Assembly: GCA_030019325.1 (NCBI GenBank)
Contig: JASEFB010000093.1
Location: 1-6,801 of the forward strand
Reading direction: 5' to 3'
Source: an archaeon
Lineage (GTDB): Archaea; Halobacteriota; Syntropharchaeia; Alkanophagales; Methanospirareceae
Length of the DNA stretch: 6,801 bases
Both the position numbers and the translations under genes were made by a program. The notes under the pieces are model-generated. The model had not been told where the DNA came from, made no database searches, and was given only the letters and a program-made list of their open reading frames with translations. Shown here in pieces: positions 1-6,300 of this stretch (its first letter is position 1; every line of letters begins with the position of its first letter).

Positions 1-11
1 GAAGGGGGTAG

Positions 12-119
12 CAGCAATACACAATGTTTCAGGGAAACATTCGGTGCACTCAGAGGCAGAAAACGAATGGCAACAGAACTGTAACATCAAACCCGATGTC
101 GAGCGGGGGAGTATTGCTG
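12..119 (+). ncRNA. Group II intron domain IV (compact, ORF-less)
   Basis: CAGCAATAC at 12-20 pairs perfectly over nine bases with GTATTGCTG at 111-119, and domain V begins two bases later, where the domain IV stem should end. Within it are a hairpin of AATGTTT (23-29) with AAACATT (35-41) and a smaller one of ACATC (84-88) with GATGT (95-99). Reading frame 2 stays open through this stretch, but I recognise no maturase sequence in it. I therefore read the segment as structured RNA. The alternative, that the nine-base match is chance and an intron ORF ends inside the segment, is less likely. Confidence 0.65.
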
Positions 120-121
120 AA

Positions 122-154
122 GAGCCGTGTGTGGGAAAACTGCAAGCACGGTTC
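122..154 (+). ncRNA. Group II intron domain V
   Basis: Catalytic hairpin of the intron. GAGCCGTG (122-129) pairs with CACGGTTC (147-154), including the conserved G-U wobble. The catalytic triad AGC is at 123-125. A second helix of five pairs (130-134 with 140-144) follows after the 2-nt bulge A145-G146. The loop is GAAAA, one base longer than the usual GNRA tetraloop. Apart from that it matches the family consensus and looks intact. Confidence 0.92.
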
Positions 155-157
155 TGT

Positions 158-220
158 GAGGGGTGTCAAACTCCTCTTCTGAGCGATTATGCAAAGGGGG
201 TGGAGTTATGACACCTACTC
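158..220 (+). ncRNA. Group II intron domain VI with branch-point A217
   Basis: A long hairpin. GAG (158-160) pairs with CTC (218-220), G161 with T216, GGTGTCA (162-168) with TGACACC (209-215), and AACTCC (169-174) with GGAGTT (202-207). A208 is unpaired. A217 is left bulged next to the basal helix, the expected position of the lariat branch-point adenosine. The loop spans about 175-201. The intact pairing on both sides indicates that the element was functional until recently, or still is. Confidence 0.85.
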
Positions 221-280
221 GACAGCCACCGCTCCGTCCGACTCTCCGTTCGCTTACGCTCACTTCGGGGCTATCGTCCA

Positions 281-374
281 CGCCTAACAGCAGACATACG
301 GCTACGGCTATCGCCTCCGGCCAAATTCTCTCCCTACGGTCGGGAACTTCGGATGTCCGCAAAACCGTTATACG
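281..374. repeat. Imperfect inverted repeat, weakly attC-like
   Basis: CGCCTAAC (281-288) and GTTATACG (367-374) pair at CG and TAAC with two central mismatches. Internal to them, GCAGACAT (290-297) pairs with ATGTCCGC (353-360) with one mismatch. Nested outer and inner boxes around a variable centre, over a 94-bp span, resemble the layout of integron attC sites. GCCTAAC fits the R'' consensus RYYYAAC, and GTTATAC misses the R' consensus GTTRRRY at one base. The spacers are very unequal (1 versus 6 nt) and there is no integrase in view, so it could equally be another structured repeat. Confidence 0.3.
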
Positions 375-389
375 CAATGCCTATGCGTA
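371..389. repeat. Short perfect inverted repeat
   Basis: TACGCA (371-376) and TGCGTA (384-389) form a six-base-pair stem with a seven-base loop. It lies at the boundary between the GC-rich stretch and the AT-richer pseudogene. It has no T-run after it, so it is not a clear terminator. Its role is unknown. Confidence 0.45.
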
Positions 390-410
390 ATCTTGATACT
401 TGCAAAATCT

Positions 411-637
411 TTGAATAGGGATGCGGTCAAGTCTAAAGACAATGTATCTATTAGATTGCCGGAGGAGAGGTGGTTTCACATTACTGAGGAACACTCAGAG
501 ATGGCTGGGCTGGCTATTATTTCGAGGTCCTTGAAACGGTGGAGGAGCCGGAAGCAATCTATGAAGGTAAAGCGGGGGAGTGTATAGCAGTGAGGGAAAT
601 AGAAAAAGGTAAATACATTCCGAATGTTGTTCATTGA
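411..637 (+). pseudogene. Frameshifted small PBECR-like protein gene
   Basis: Two frames together encode one protein. The first gives KSKDNVSIRLPEERWFHI followed by TEEHSEMAG (about 447-509). The second resumes at 515 with YYFEVLETVEEPEAIYEGKA, continues through GECIAVREIEKGKYI and stops at 635-637. From memory, this joined pattern (IRL..ERW.HI.EEH.E.AG, then VLE.V..PE.IYEGK.GE..A.REIEKGKY) matches a family of small archaeal and bacterial proteins of roughly 90-100 aa, some annotated as PBECR/RelE-like nuclease fold; that name is tentative. The break is a tandem duplication of GCTGG (504-508 and 509-513). Deleting one copy restores MAGYYFEV. The usual C-terminus after GKY is missing too: it ends PNVVH and overlaps the convergent gene by 7 bp. 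The start is unclear (TTG at 411 or 393, no Shine-Dalgarno), so the gene looks damaged at both ends. Confidence 0.8.
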
Positions 638-1029
638 AGAAGTAGCCAAGCAAGCATCATACCCAGCAATAAGTATCCTATTATATTGTAACTCTCGAGC
701 AGGAAAATTTTCGCTATGACATCTTTAGAAATGCCTTTAAAAAAACCCCATGGGCGCACTCCCCTAACCATCAAATAGAGTTCCAGCGGTCCGAAAGCTG
801 CAAATACCAAAAAGAAGATAAGTATGGCATACCAGAATCCGATAACCCAACTTGCGATAAATCCCGCAGGCAAATAACCCAACAATCTCTCAACCGTAGC
901 TATTCTCGCATGCTTAACCGAAATCTCCACTTCTAACGAGCGATAATAACTCAGAACCTTCTCAACTGTTACAATATCCACTATCGGCAATAACCAGAAT
1001 ATCAATTTCGCTTTATCTTTTCCACTCAT
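631..1029 (-). CDS. Small integral membrane protein, unknown function
   Basis: A 132-aa protein I do not recognise. It is strongly hydrophobic. One long segment or hairpin runs over about residues 54-88 (GFIASWVIGFWYAILIFFLV onward). A second segment covers 106-131 and reaches the C-terminal Gln. A short hydrophobic stretch at 9-21 may be a further, weaker segment. A charged, probably cytoplasmic stretch (22-48) separates the first two. There is no signal peptide cleavage site and no catalytic motif. It is the last gene of a minus-strand trio, 51 bp after the GXGXG gene. The start ATG is unusual in that a Shine-Dalgarno-like AGAAGGA directly abuts it with no spacer; the next in-frame ATG is at codon 87, so the annotated start is kept. 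Its stop overlaps the end of the convergent pseudogene. Confidence 0.72.
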   Translation of the reverse strand: MSGKDKAKLIFWLLPIVDIVTVEKVLSYYRSLEVEISVKHARIATVERLLGYLPAGFIASWVIGFWYAILIFFLVFAAFGPLELYLMVRGVRPWGFFKGISKDVIAKIFLLESYNIIGYLLLGMMLAWLLLQ

Positions 1030-1080
1030 TCCTTCTAATGGATTTCTTTACCCATGGAAATGTCATATTATGACTTATAG

Positions 1081-1959
1081 TTATAGAGGTCTCTTTATTA
1101 CATAAAAGGAGGAAGTAGATTGGCTATTTTCAGGGCTTCCTAATGGTTCAAAAAACTTTATGATTTGATAGCTACCGTAAATGCTTTTTATCGTGCCCTT
1201 AACCCATATCTCGCCGGATGGCATGTTCCAACCGACTAACTCCCCTGCATTGCCTTCTATTATTATTCTCCCACCTCTCATCAAATTGCCAACCGCATTT
1301 CTTGCATCTCCCTTCACCACAATTTCGCCTCCGCTCATATGTTGTCCAAGCCAATGCTCAACGTCTCCCATGATTGTTATGCTCCCTCCTTTCATATACC
1401 GTCCCACGTAATTTCCAGCGTTACCATGCACGGCTATCTCCCCGTTTTCCATTCCTAAGCCTATTATATCCCCGACATTTCCCTCTATGGTTATCTTGCC
1501 ACCAGTCATGCCTTCTCCTACCCAATACCCAGCGTTTCCTTTTATCAAAATCTCTCCTCCCCGCATCTCTTTGCCCACGCTCCTTGCTGCTCTTCCCTTC
1601 ACTACCATCTTCCCTCCCTCCATCTTATAACCGCCCAGATTGCCTATATCTCCTTCTACTGCCAGCACTTTCTTATTCTTATACCCCAAAGAACTGATTT
1701 TCTTCCCGATATCCTGTACGTGAAGGATTATTTCACGTTCTTGTGCGCTATTGCTCAGCGCAGACAGATAAAAACCACCACAGGCGAAGAATTCCTCCTT
1801 TTCAAACTCTTTTAGATCCTTAGATAAAAGGGAGATATCTTCTGCCATATAATCCATGAGTCTTGCCTCTTCCTCCGCCTTCTCGTATAGCTCATCAGGT
1901 GTATCCTCTGGTTTTATGCTCCTCAGCCATCTTTCATAATTATCCTTGATCACGTCCAT
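1081..1959 (-). CDS. GXGXG-repeat right-handed beta-helix protein
   Basis: A 292-aa protein whose residues 103-255 form eight consecutive repeats of the GXGXG motif seen in glutamate synthase alpha-subunit C-terminal domains and formylmethanofuran dehydrogenase subunit C (FwdC/FmdC). Each unit reads roughly G-N-A-G-x-x-V-G-x-x-M-x-G-G-x-I-x-I-x-G. The repeat-closing glycines fall exactly every 19 residues (103, 122, 141, 160, 179, 198, 217, 236, 255), giving a 57-bp period in the DNA. Residues 1-55 are charged and helical, about 60-100 look alpha/beta, and 256-292 are a non-repeat tail. The known relatives use the helix as a structural or docking domain; this one is free-standing, with no Fwd/Fmd or GltB neighbours, so I do not call it an enzyme subunit. 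The start codon lies 6 bp after the upstream stop, implying co-transcription and possible translational coupling. Function unknown; automated pipelines may call such proteins FwdC-like or tributyrin esterase. Confidence 0.87.
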   Translation of the reverse strand: MDVIKDNYERWLRSIKPEDTPDELYEKAEEEARLMDYMAEDISLLSKDLKEFEKEEFFACGGFYLSALSNSAQEREIILHVQDIGKKISSLGYKNKKVLAVEGDIGNLGGYKMEGGKMVVKGRAARSVGKEMRGGEILIKGNAGYWVGEGMTGGKITIEGNVGDIIGLGMENGEIAVHGNAGNYVGRYMKGGSITIMGDVEHWLGQHMSGGEIVVKGDARNAVGNLMRGGRIIIEGNAGELVGWNMPSGEIWVKGTIKSIYGSYQIIKFFEPLGSPENSQSTSSFYVIKRPL

Positions 1960-1965
1960 ATCTCA

Positions 1966-2343
1966 TCAAGATCTTCTACCTGCTAATCCCACTCTTTCCT
2001 TTATGGTTCTTCTCCATTTCTCTATCATTTCCAGCATCGCTATCCTCTCCCCTATCGTCAATCGTAGATCATCGCCTCTAATGGTCTCTTCATATCTCTT
2101 TATCTCATCCGCAACCTCTTTAAGGGTTTCTTCTGTTCTTAAGATCCACTCTATCTTCTCCAATCTCCTTCTTATCTCCTTTGTGAGGGAAAAGGGGAGT
2201 TGCGCGATTAAGTGTTTAAAAACATTCTCTAACTCCTGAACATCCGCCTCGTTTAGCGGCTCTGCTAGATATACCACCCTAACATCCTTTTCTCCTATTC
2301 TCATGACCTCTTCATGGATCCAAACAGGTGTTAGGAGAGACAT
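1966..2343 (-). CDS. Charged helical protein, unknown function
   Basis: A 125-aa protein I do not recognise. The first 30 residues look like a short beta hairpin (RIGEKDVRVVYLAEPL). From about residue 32 to the end it is predicted by eye to be helical and rich in Glu, Arg, Lys and Leu, with possible coiled-coil character at 52-88 and 97-118. It has no membrane segment, cysteine or catalytic motif. It leads the minus-strand trio and ends 6 bp before the GXGXG gene. The start at 2343 has no convincing Shine-Dalgarno, which would suit a short or leaderless transcript from the adjacent divergent promoter region. An alternative ATG at codon 14 (2302-2304) has GAGGT one base upstream and would give 112 aa. 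Confidence 0.72.
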   Translation of the reverse strand: MSLLTPVWIHEEVMRIGEKDVRVVYLAEPLNEADVQELENVFKHLIAQLPFSLTKEIRRRLEKIEWILRTEETLKEVADEIKRYEETIRGDDLRLTIGERIAMLEMIEKWRRTIKERVGLAGRRS

Positions 2344-2435
2344 CGGTCAGATATTTATCTCTTGAATCTCAGAAAGGAAAAATTTATCGGTGATAAATAA
2401 ATACGAGCAATAAAAGTGGAGGTTACTCAGGGATC
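2344..2435. promoter_or_regulatory. Divergent promoter region with two palindromes
   Basis: This 92-bp AT-rich spacer lies between two divergent genes. For the plus gene, AAATTTATC around 2380-2388 is a TATA-like element preceded by a purine-rich GAAAGGAA, as expected for a BRE. It would start transcription near 2410, just before the GGAGGT ribosome-binding site. On the minus strand, TTATTTATC or GATAAATTT in the same place could serve the 2343 gene. TTTATC-GGT-GATAAA (2383-2397) is a perfect inverted repeat over the TATA element, and AGATA-TT-TATCT (2349-2360) is a second one. Both carry TATC/GATA half-sites, so a shared repressor is plausible. Confidence 0.5.
2418..2423 (+). promoter_or_regulatory. 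Ribosome-binding site GGAGGT
   Basis: A strong match to the archaeal 16S anti-Shine-Dalgarno, 12 bases before the ATG at 2436. The spacing is somewhat long. No other nearby in-frame start fits better, so it supports the chosen start. Confidence 0.6.
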
Positions 2436-2852
2436 ATGCCAAAGTGGGACGTTCATGATAAATGGGCAGAGAGAATGGGGTTATCCAAAGAAGTTGCGAC
2501 TTTTGTCAACCATTTAAGTGACTTCCCGGATCAGAGTCAGGAGTTCCGGGATTTCTGCGAGCACGAGGGAGCAGATATAATTTCACAATTGGTAAGTACT
2601 CGCGACTTTAGCATGATAATGAAGATTCCTAAGTATCTGCAGTTAGCATTTATGCGTCAAAAGGGAAGTGAATATGTAACGGCGTGGTATTTGCATTATG
2701 TGCTGGATTATATACGAATGGCACCGGCACTCACCGCTGAGGAGATACTCAAAAGAACGGAAGACCGATTTGAGCCATGTCAAGAGTTAGAACTCGTAAA
2801 GCAATTTGTAACAGAAAACGCAGCAGAGATAGTACATGATTGTAGGGAGTAG
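2436..2852 (+). CDS. All-helical hypothetical protein
   Basis: A 138-aa soluble protein I do not recognise. It begins MPKWDVHDKWAERMGLSKEV, followed by amphipathic helices throughout. An aromatic-rich stretch around 80-94 (YVTAWYLHYVLDYIRM) probably forms the core of a helical bundle. Cysteines at 41, 115 and 136 and histidines at 7, 26, 43, 87 and 134 are too scattered to argue for a metal site. It has no signal peptide or transmembrane segment. It is the only intact plus-strand gene in the window. It is transcribed divergently from the GXGXG trio through the shared promoter region, so the two may be co-regulated. It converges on the peptidase-like gene, ending 51 bp from its stop. Confidence 0.78.
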   Translation: MPKWDVHDKWAERMGLSKEVATFVNHLSDFPDQSQEFRDFCEHEGADIISQLVSTRDFSMIMKIPKYLQLAFMRQKGSEYVTAWYLHYVLDYIRMAPALTAEEILKRTEDRFEPCQELELVKQFVTENAAEIVHDCRE

Positions 2853-2876
2853 GATTTCGACCGAGTTCTCTATGAG

Positions 2877-2883
2877 AAAAAAA
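2877..2883 (-). terminator. Oligo-U tract ending the minus-strand GH31 unit
   Basis: Seven consecutive A residues on the plus strand become U7 in the minus-strand transcript, 20 bases past the stop of the peptidase-like gene. Archaeal RNA polymerase can stop at such tracts without a hairpin. A short TTCTC/GAGAA inverted repeat (2866-2878) overlaps it but is not in the bacterial hairpin-then-U order. Confidence 0.45.
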
Positions 2884-2903
2884 TCGAATGTCTCTCTAAG
2901 CTT

Positions 2904-3380
2904 TCAAAATTTGATAAAATCAGGTTTGTAATCACTCTTCTTCCAATCCTTAGTATCGTCATTCCGTGGCTCTATTATGATTATCTTTTGCATTTCGTTC
3001 TTTTTCACGAAGGCTATGTTAAATGCGTGGTAACCGAGCGGGGTATCTCCCCATGCCTCTCCGTAAGCAGGATTGATACCCAACTGTTTACCCAACCTCT
3101 TCACCCTGCAAAATGATTCGAGCGAGAAGTTGTCACAGTCCCAAATATCTTCCACCCACCGCATCTTCTCGAGTGAGTCGGTGTTGAGCCATTTAAGTAA
3201 CTCTTCCCAATCCACATAGTGGTAGTTCACATCTGCTACTCTCAACCGAGTGCTGGGATATGCTTCCCGCAAGCATCTTGTCAATTCACTCCTTGATATC
3301 GGATACGTACGGCGAAAACGAAAAGTTGGCTCATCTTCACAACCCAACTTTGAGCATAACCATTTTTTCAGTCCGGACAT
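2904..3380 (-). CDS. Putative papain-fold cysteine peptidase-like protein (MOA-related)
   Basis: A 158-aa protein. The second half shows the spacing of a papain-like or transglutaminase-like fold: Cys82 in IWDCDNFS at the start of a helix, a Gly/Trp segment (YGEAWGDTPLG, 106-116), His118 in YHAFN, and Glu137 in IIIIEPRND. The order Cys, then His-Ala-x-Asn, then beta-strand-Glu-Pro resembles the C-terminal domain of the Marasmius oreades agglutinin (MOA) family, for which archaeal and phage homologues are annotated. The N-terminal 70 residues (FRRTYPISRSELTRCLREAY onward) look like an accessory alpha/beta segment. No signal peptide is visible, and residues 1-10 are only mildly hydrophobic. It starts 10 bp after the GH31 stop on the same strand, so the two are probably co-transcribed; its ribosome-binding site is weak. 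Peptidase activity is inferred from three residues and could be absent. Confidence 0.65.
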   Translation of the reverse strand: MSGLKKWLCSKLGCEDEPTFRFRRTYPISRSELTRCLREAYPSTRLRVADVNYHYVDWEELLKWLNTDSLEKMRWVEDIWDCDNFSLESFCRVKRLGKQLGINPAYGEAWGDTPLGYHAFNIAFVKKNEMQKIIIIEPRNDDTKDWKKSDYKPDFIKF

Positions 3381-3390
3381 TGATTTGGAG

Positions 3391-6300
3391 TTACCCTTTC
3401 CTTCGCCTAATTAAATATGCTACTACCATTAATCCTGCAATTGTAAACACCGCTTCGAATCCAGGCGGTGTCGGCGTTGGACTCAGTGTTGGGGTTACTT
3501 CAACCCCCGGAATCTTTTCAAATACGGGATAGACATCCATTGTTTGCCCACCAACTCCTTCGTAGTTGACACCCACACTCCAGTGTTCATCGTTTATAAG
3601 CGGTTTCCACTCGAATCCGGTTCCTTCCGGTATATCTGTGGTCTCATACACCCATACATTCCCTTCAGTCCACATGCAGGCTTTCCCGGGTGATTGCCAG
3701 TTATTCAACTGCGGAATGCTGCCTCGAATGGCGATATTATTACCCCAGCCAACATCATAGTGAACCCTGAAGATGGTGGTTGTGACAAGTCCAGCGCCAG
3801 TTACTGAGAAATGCCTGTTGGGTTCGTTGAATTTGAACGTATATGCTACCGACGCCGGAATATTAAGGACGATATTAGGGGCGTTGGGAACAGCATAACC
3901 TGATTGCGGCACCTCAGTCCCTTCATCTCCATGACCCCAGTTCTCATTTGTGGTCCACTTCCCGGTATCGAATTTGTATTCTATTCTTCCAGCGGACAGA
4001 TTCTTTGTGATTTCCCACACGCCTTCGGGATTTTTGAACATTGGATCTGATAAACCCCAATTGTTGAATGTGCCACGTAAATACATCTCAGGTGGTGGAG
4101 GAGTAGGGGTTGGTGTGGGAGAGGGGGTTGGACGTGGTTCACCTATAGTGAAAACAAACTCCTTAGCATCACTCACACTCATGGTGCCTGATTTAGCTAT
4201 AATAGTTTTGTTCACCTTATCATCTACCCATCCCGAATTCACTGCTTTAAGATCATCCACCTTCGAAAAATTCCTTAACTCCACACCATTAAGAGAAACT
4301 TTTTCTCCAACATTATCGACTACAAGTTCGATGATATTATTCCTCGACCCGGGTGCACCTTGATAGGTGCCAGTAGATTTGTGTATCCTTACTGTCACTA
4401 TATTGCCCTTCCACTCCTGGGATATATTGGTCTCTCTAACAGCCCCTGTTAGATAAGCAGTGGTTACCCCATCGTCCTCATAGAGGGTAAAACTACTCTT
4501 TCCCTCACCATCGTTTGCGTCACCATCAAAGGAAAAAGCTTTTACAATTAGCTCGTCGTGAGTCAGCCCATCTCTTCTTTTTCCCAGGGCATTCATGGTG
4601 TTTTCATCCACGAACATCACAGGGATGATCGCACCTTCGCGGGCAAAAAGGGGTACACTGAAAACACCATTGCGGTATACCGGAACGCTTACTATCGGCT
4701 GTCTTTCTGTACTGATAAACCTTTCATTGGTATGCCAGTCTATCCATGTACCATGGGGAAGACGCACGTCAGCACTTGTTTGACCATGTCTTGAAATGAC
4801 CGACGCCAATAAATCACGACCGATCATCTTTTCAGAACCTACACTACGGAAATTATTATCAAGCTGGTAATACATAAAGGGAGGTGGCATCAATGGTTCC
4901 CCATAACGGTGCGCACGGTGTGCCAAGGAATAAACATAGGGAATTAATTTATATCTGAGATAAGTGTTTTCGAGGTTGCTTTGAAGATCCCCGATTCGAT
5001 CTGGAGCCGTTTCCTTGCAGTTGCACAGGTTTTCCGTGTGGGGCCTGCCAGGTATGTCAAACATCATTCCATAGGCATACCATTGGGTGTACAATTCATT
5101 TAATTTCTCTCTATTTTCGGGATTTTGCAGGTCTCCCCGATGGAATCCCCCAATATCTGAGCCATAATAGTCGATTCCTGATAAGGACATGTGCATCTGG
5201 TTTGCGGCATGGGAAGCCAGATTCTCTAACCTTGATCCTATATCTCCTGACCACATCGCTGCTCCAAACCGCTGTATGCCAGCGGTGCCTGAACGTGACA
5301 TAATAAAGGGCCTCGTCTGAACATCGTTTACAAGGTAGCCCTCATAAATCCCCCGAATCCATCGGAAGTTAAAAATATTATGGGCATCTATGTGTCTTCC
5401 AACAGAATATCCGGCGCCAGGATTATACATCTCCGGTTCTCCAAGATCAGTCCAGTGCCCGATTACCCCTTTGTCAATTAAAGGTTGCCTTTTGCTGTCG
5501 TGCCAGTATTGGCTGCAAGAATCACTGGTGTAATCTATCATTCCGCCTTTACCCCACCAAGGGTTGCTCACGATATACGCGGGGTCGGAACAACCAGGAC
5601 AATCTTTTACCAGACATCCACGACTGTGCAGATCAGCATGCTCAGGAAGTGCCCTGCCCACATAGGCCTCCTCGATCAGCATGATTCCTATACCTTTATC
5701 ATTTTGCAATTCGCTGATCTTTTGGGAAGGATTCGGAAATTTCACCTCATCAAAGGTCAAAGCGCCCATTCTTGTATTATCCGAGTTTGGGGTGATTCCC
5801 CCAAACCACTGCAGATCAAGTACAAAACCATCAACAGGAAATTTATTTTCTTGTAAGGTTCTGAGTTTATCCTCCAATTCATGCCAGTTGTCATAGCCAT
5901 ATTCAGATATCCATAATCCAAACATCTTTTTAGGCGGCACAAGTGGGCGGCCCACAAATTCCATATAGTCCTTCCTTAGATCAAGAAGATCAGGACCTGT
6001 CATGAGGAAAAACCTTATCTGACCTTCATTCACGTCCACCTGCCATTGTGAAGTGGAAGTAAAGTCCCATCTCTGTCTATAAGTGTTGTCCAGCAAAAGG
6101 GCATAGTTTTCAAAGGTTGCTTCATTGACCGCATACATTACGGGGATTTGAGTATTACCGTTGGCTCCACCATTGAAACCAGCCATAACATTGCCGAATT
6201 CTCCCCCTTCGCGCACCCTGCGATCCCAATCAATATCCATCCTGCCGGGTTCTATAAACTGCTGTCCAAGACCATAGACATCCAGTCTCTCACTTCGAGT

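Larger units (their letters stand above)
1..223 (+). mobile_element. Group II intron, 3' portion (domains IV-VI)
   Basis: This is the 3' end of a self-splicing group II intron; its 5' half lies before the window. A compact domain IV (12-119), an AA linker, a canonical domain V (122-154) and a domain VI with a bulged adenosine (158-220) occur in the correct order. The 3' splice site is most likely after the AC at 222-223, six bases past the branch-point A. This is slightly closer than the usual seven or eight, so the boundary is good to about 2 nt. Domain IV is only about 108 nt, so no intact intron-encoded reverse transcriptase/maturase can sit there. Mobility or splicing would then depend on a protein supplied in trans, or the element is a remnant. 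The 5' exon, EBS sites and domains I-III cannot be examined. The identification rests on base pairing and the conserved domain V sequence. Confidence 0.87.
224..410. other. GC-rich non-coding stretch after the intron
   Basis: This is the 3' exon side of the intron. I find no credible gene here: the open frames on both strands give Ser/Thr/Arg-rich products without recognisable family features. Base composition is more GC-rich than in the flanking genes, with many CGG/CCG and CTTCGG elements typical of structured DNA or RNA. It holds an imperfect inverted-repeat unit (281-374) and a perfect small hairpin (371-389), listed separately. Confidence 0.55.

Noticed and set aside
2..208. Frame 2 open from the left edge to a TGA at 206-208, possibly the end of an intron-encoded maturase
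   Set aside because: It reads straight through domain V and most of domain VI and carries no maturase or endonuclease motif; the domain IV stem explains the sequence better.
87..390. Overlapping open frames on both strands (87-377 minus, 163-390 plus)
   Set aside because: They cross the intron's domains V/VI and the GC-rich non-coding stretch, and the products are low-complexity Ser/Thr/Arg mixtures resembling no protein.
1081..1660. Recurring sequence at 57-bp spacing that could be taken for a CRISPR or tandem repeat array
   Set aside because: The period equals 19 codons of the GXGXG protein on the minus strand. Copies are diverged at the DNA level but conserved as protein, so it is a coding repeat.
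1374..1697. Plus-strand open frame of 107 codons
   Set aside because: It lies wholly antisense to the GXGXG gene, and its Leu/Ser/Pro-rich product is the expected complement of the Gly/Glu/Lys-rich repeat.
2866..2883. Hairpin plus A-run as a bacterial-type terminator for the 2436-2852 gene
   Set aside because: On the plus strand the stem is followed by A residues, not T. The tract is only useful as oligo-U on the minus strand.
3950..4363. Plus-strand open frame of 137 codons with a glycine/valine run
   Set aside because: It is antisense to the GH31 gene; the Gly-Val run is the complement of the Pro/Thr linker.
5485..5856. Plus-strand open frame of 123 codons
   Set aside because: It is antisense to the conserved GH31 barrel, has no recognisable family features and no ribosome-binding site.
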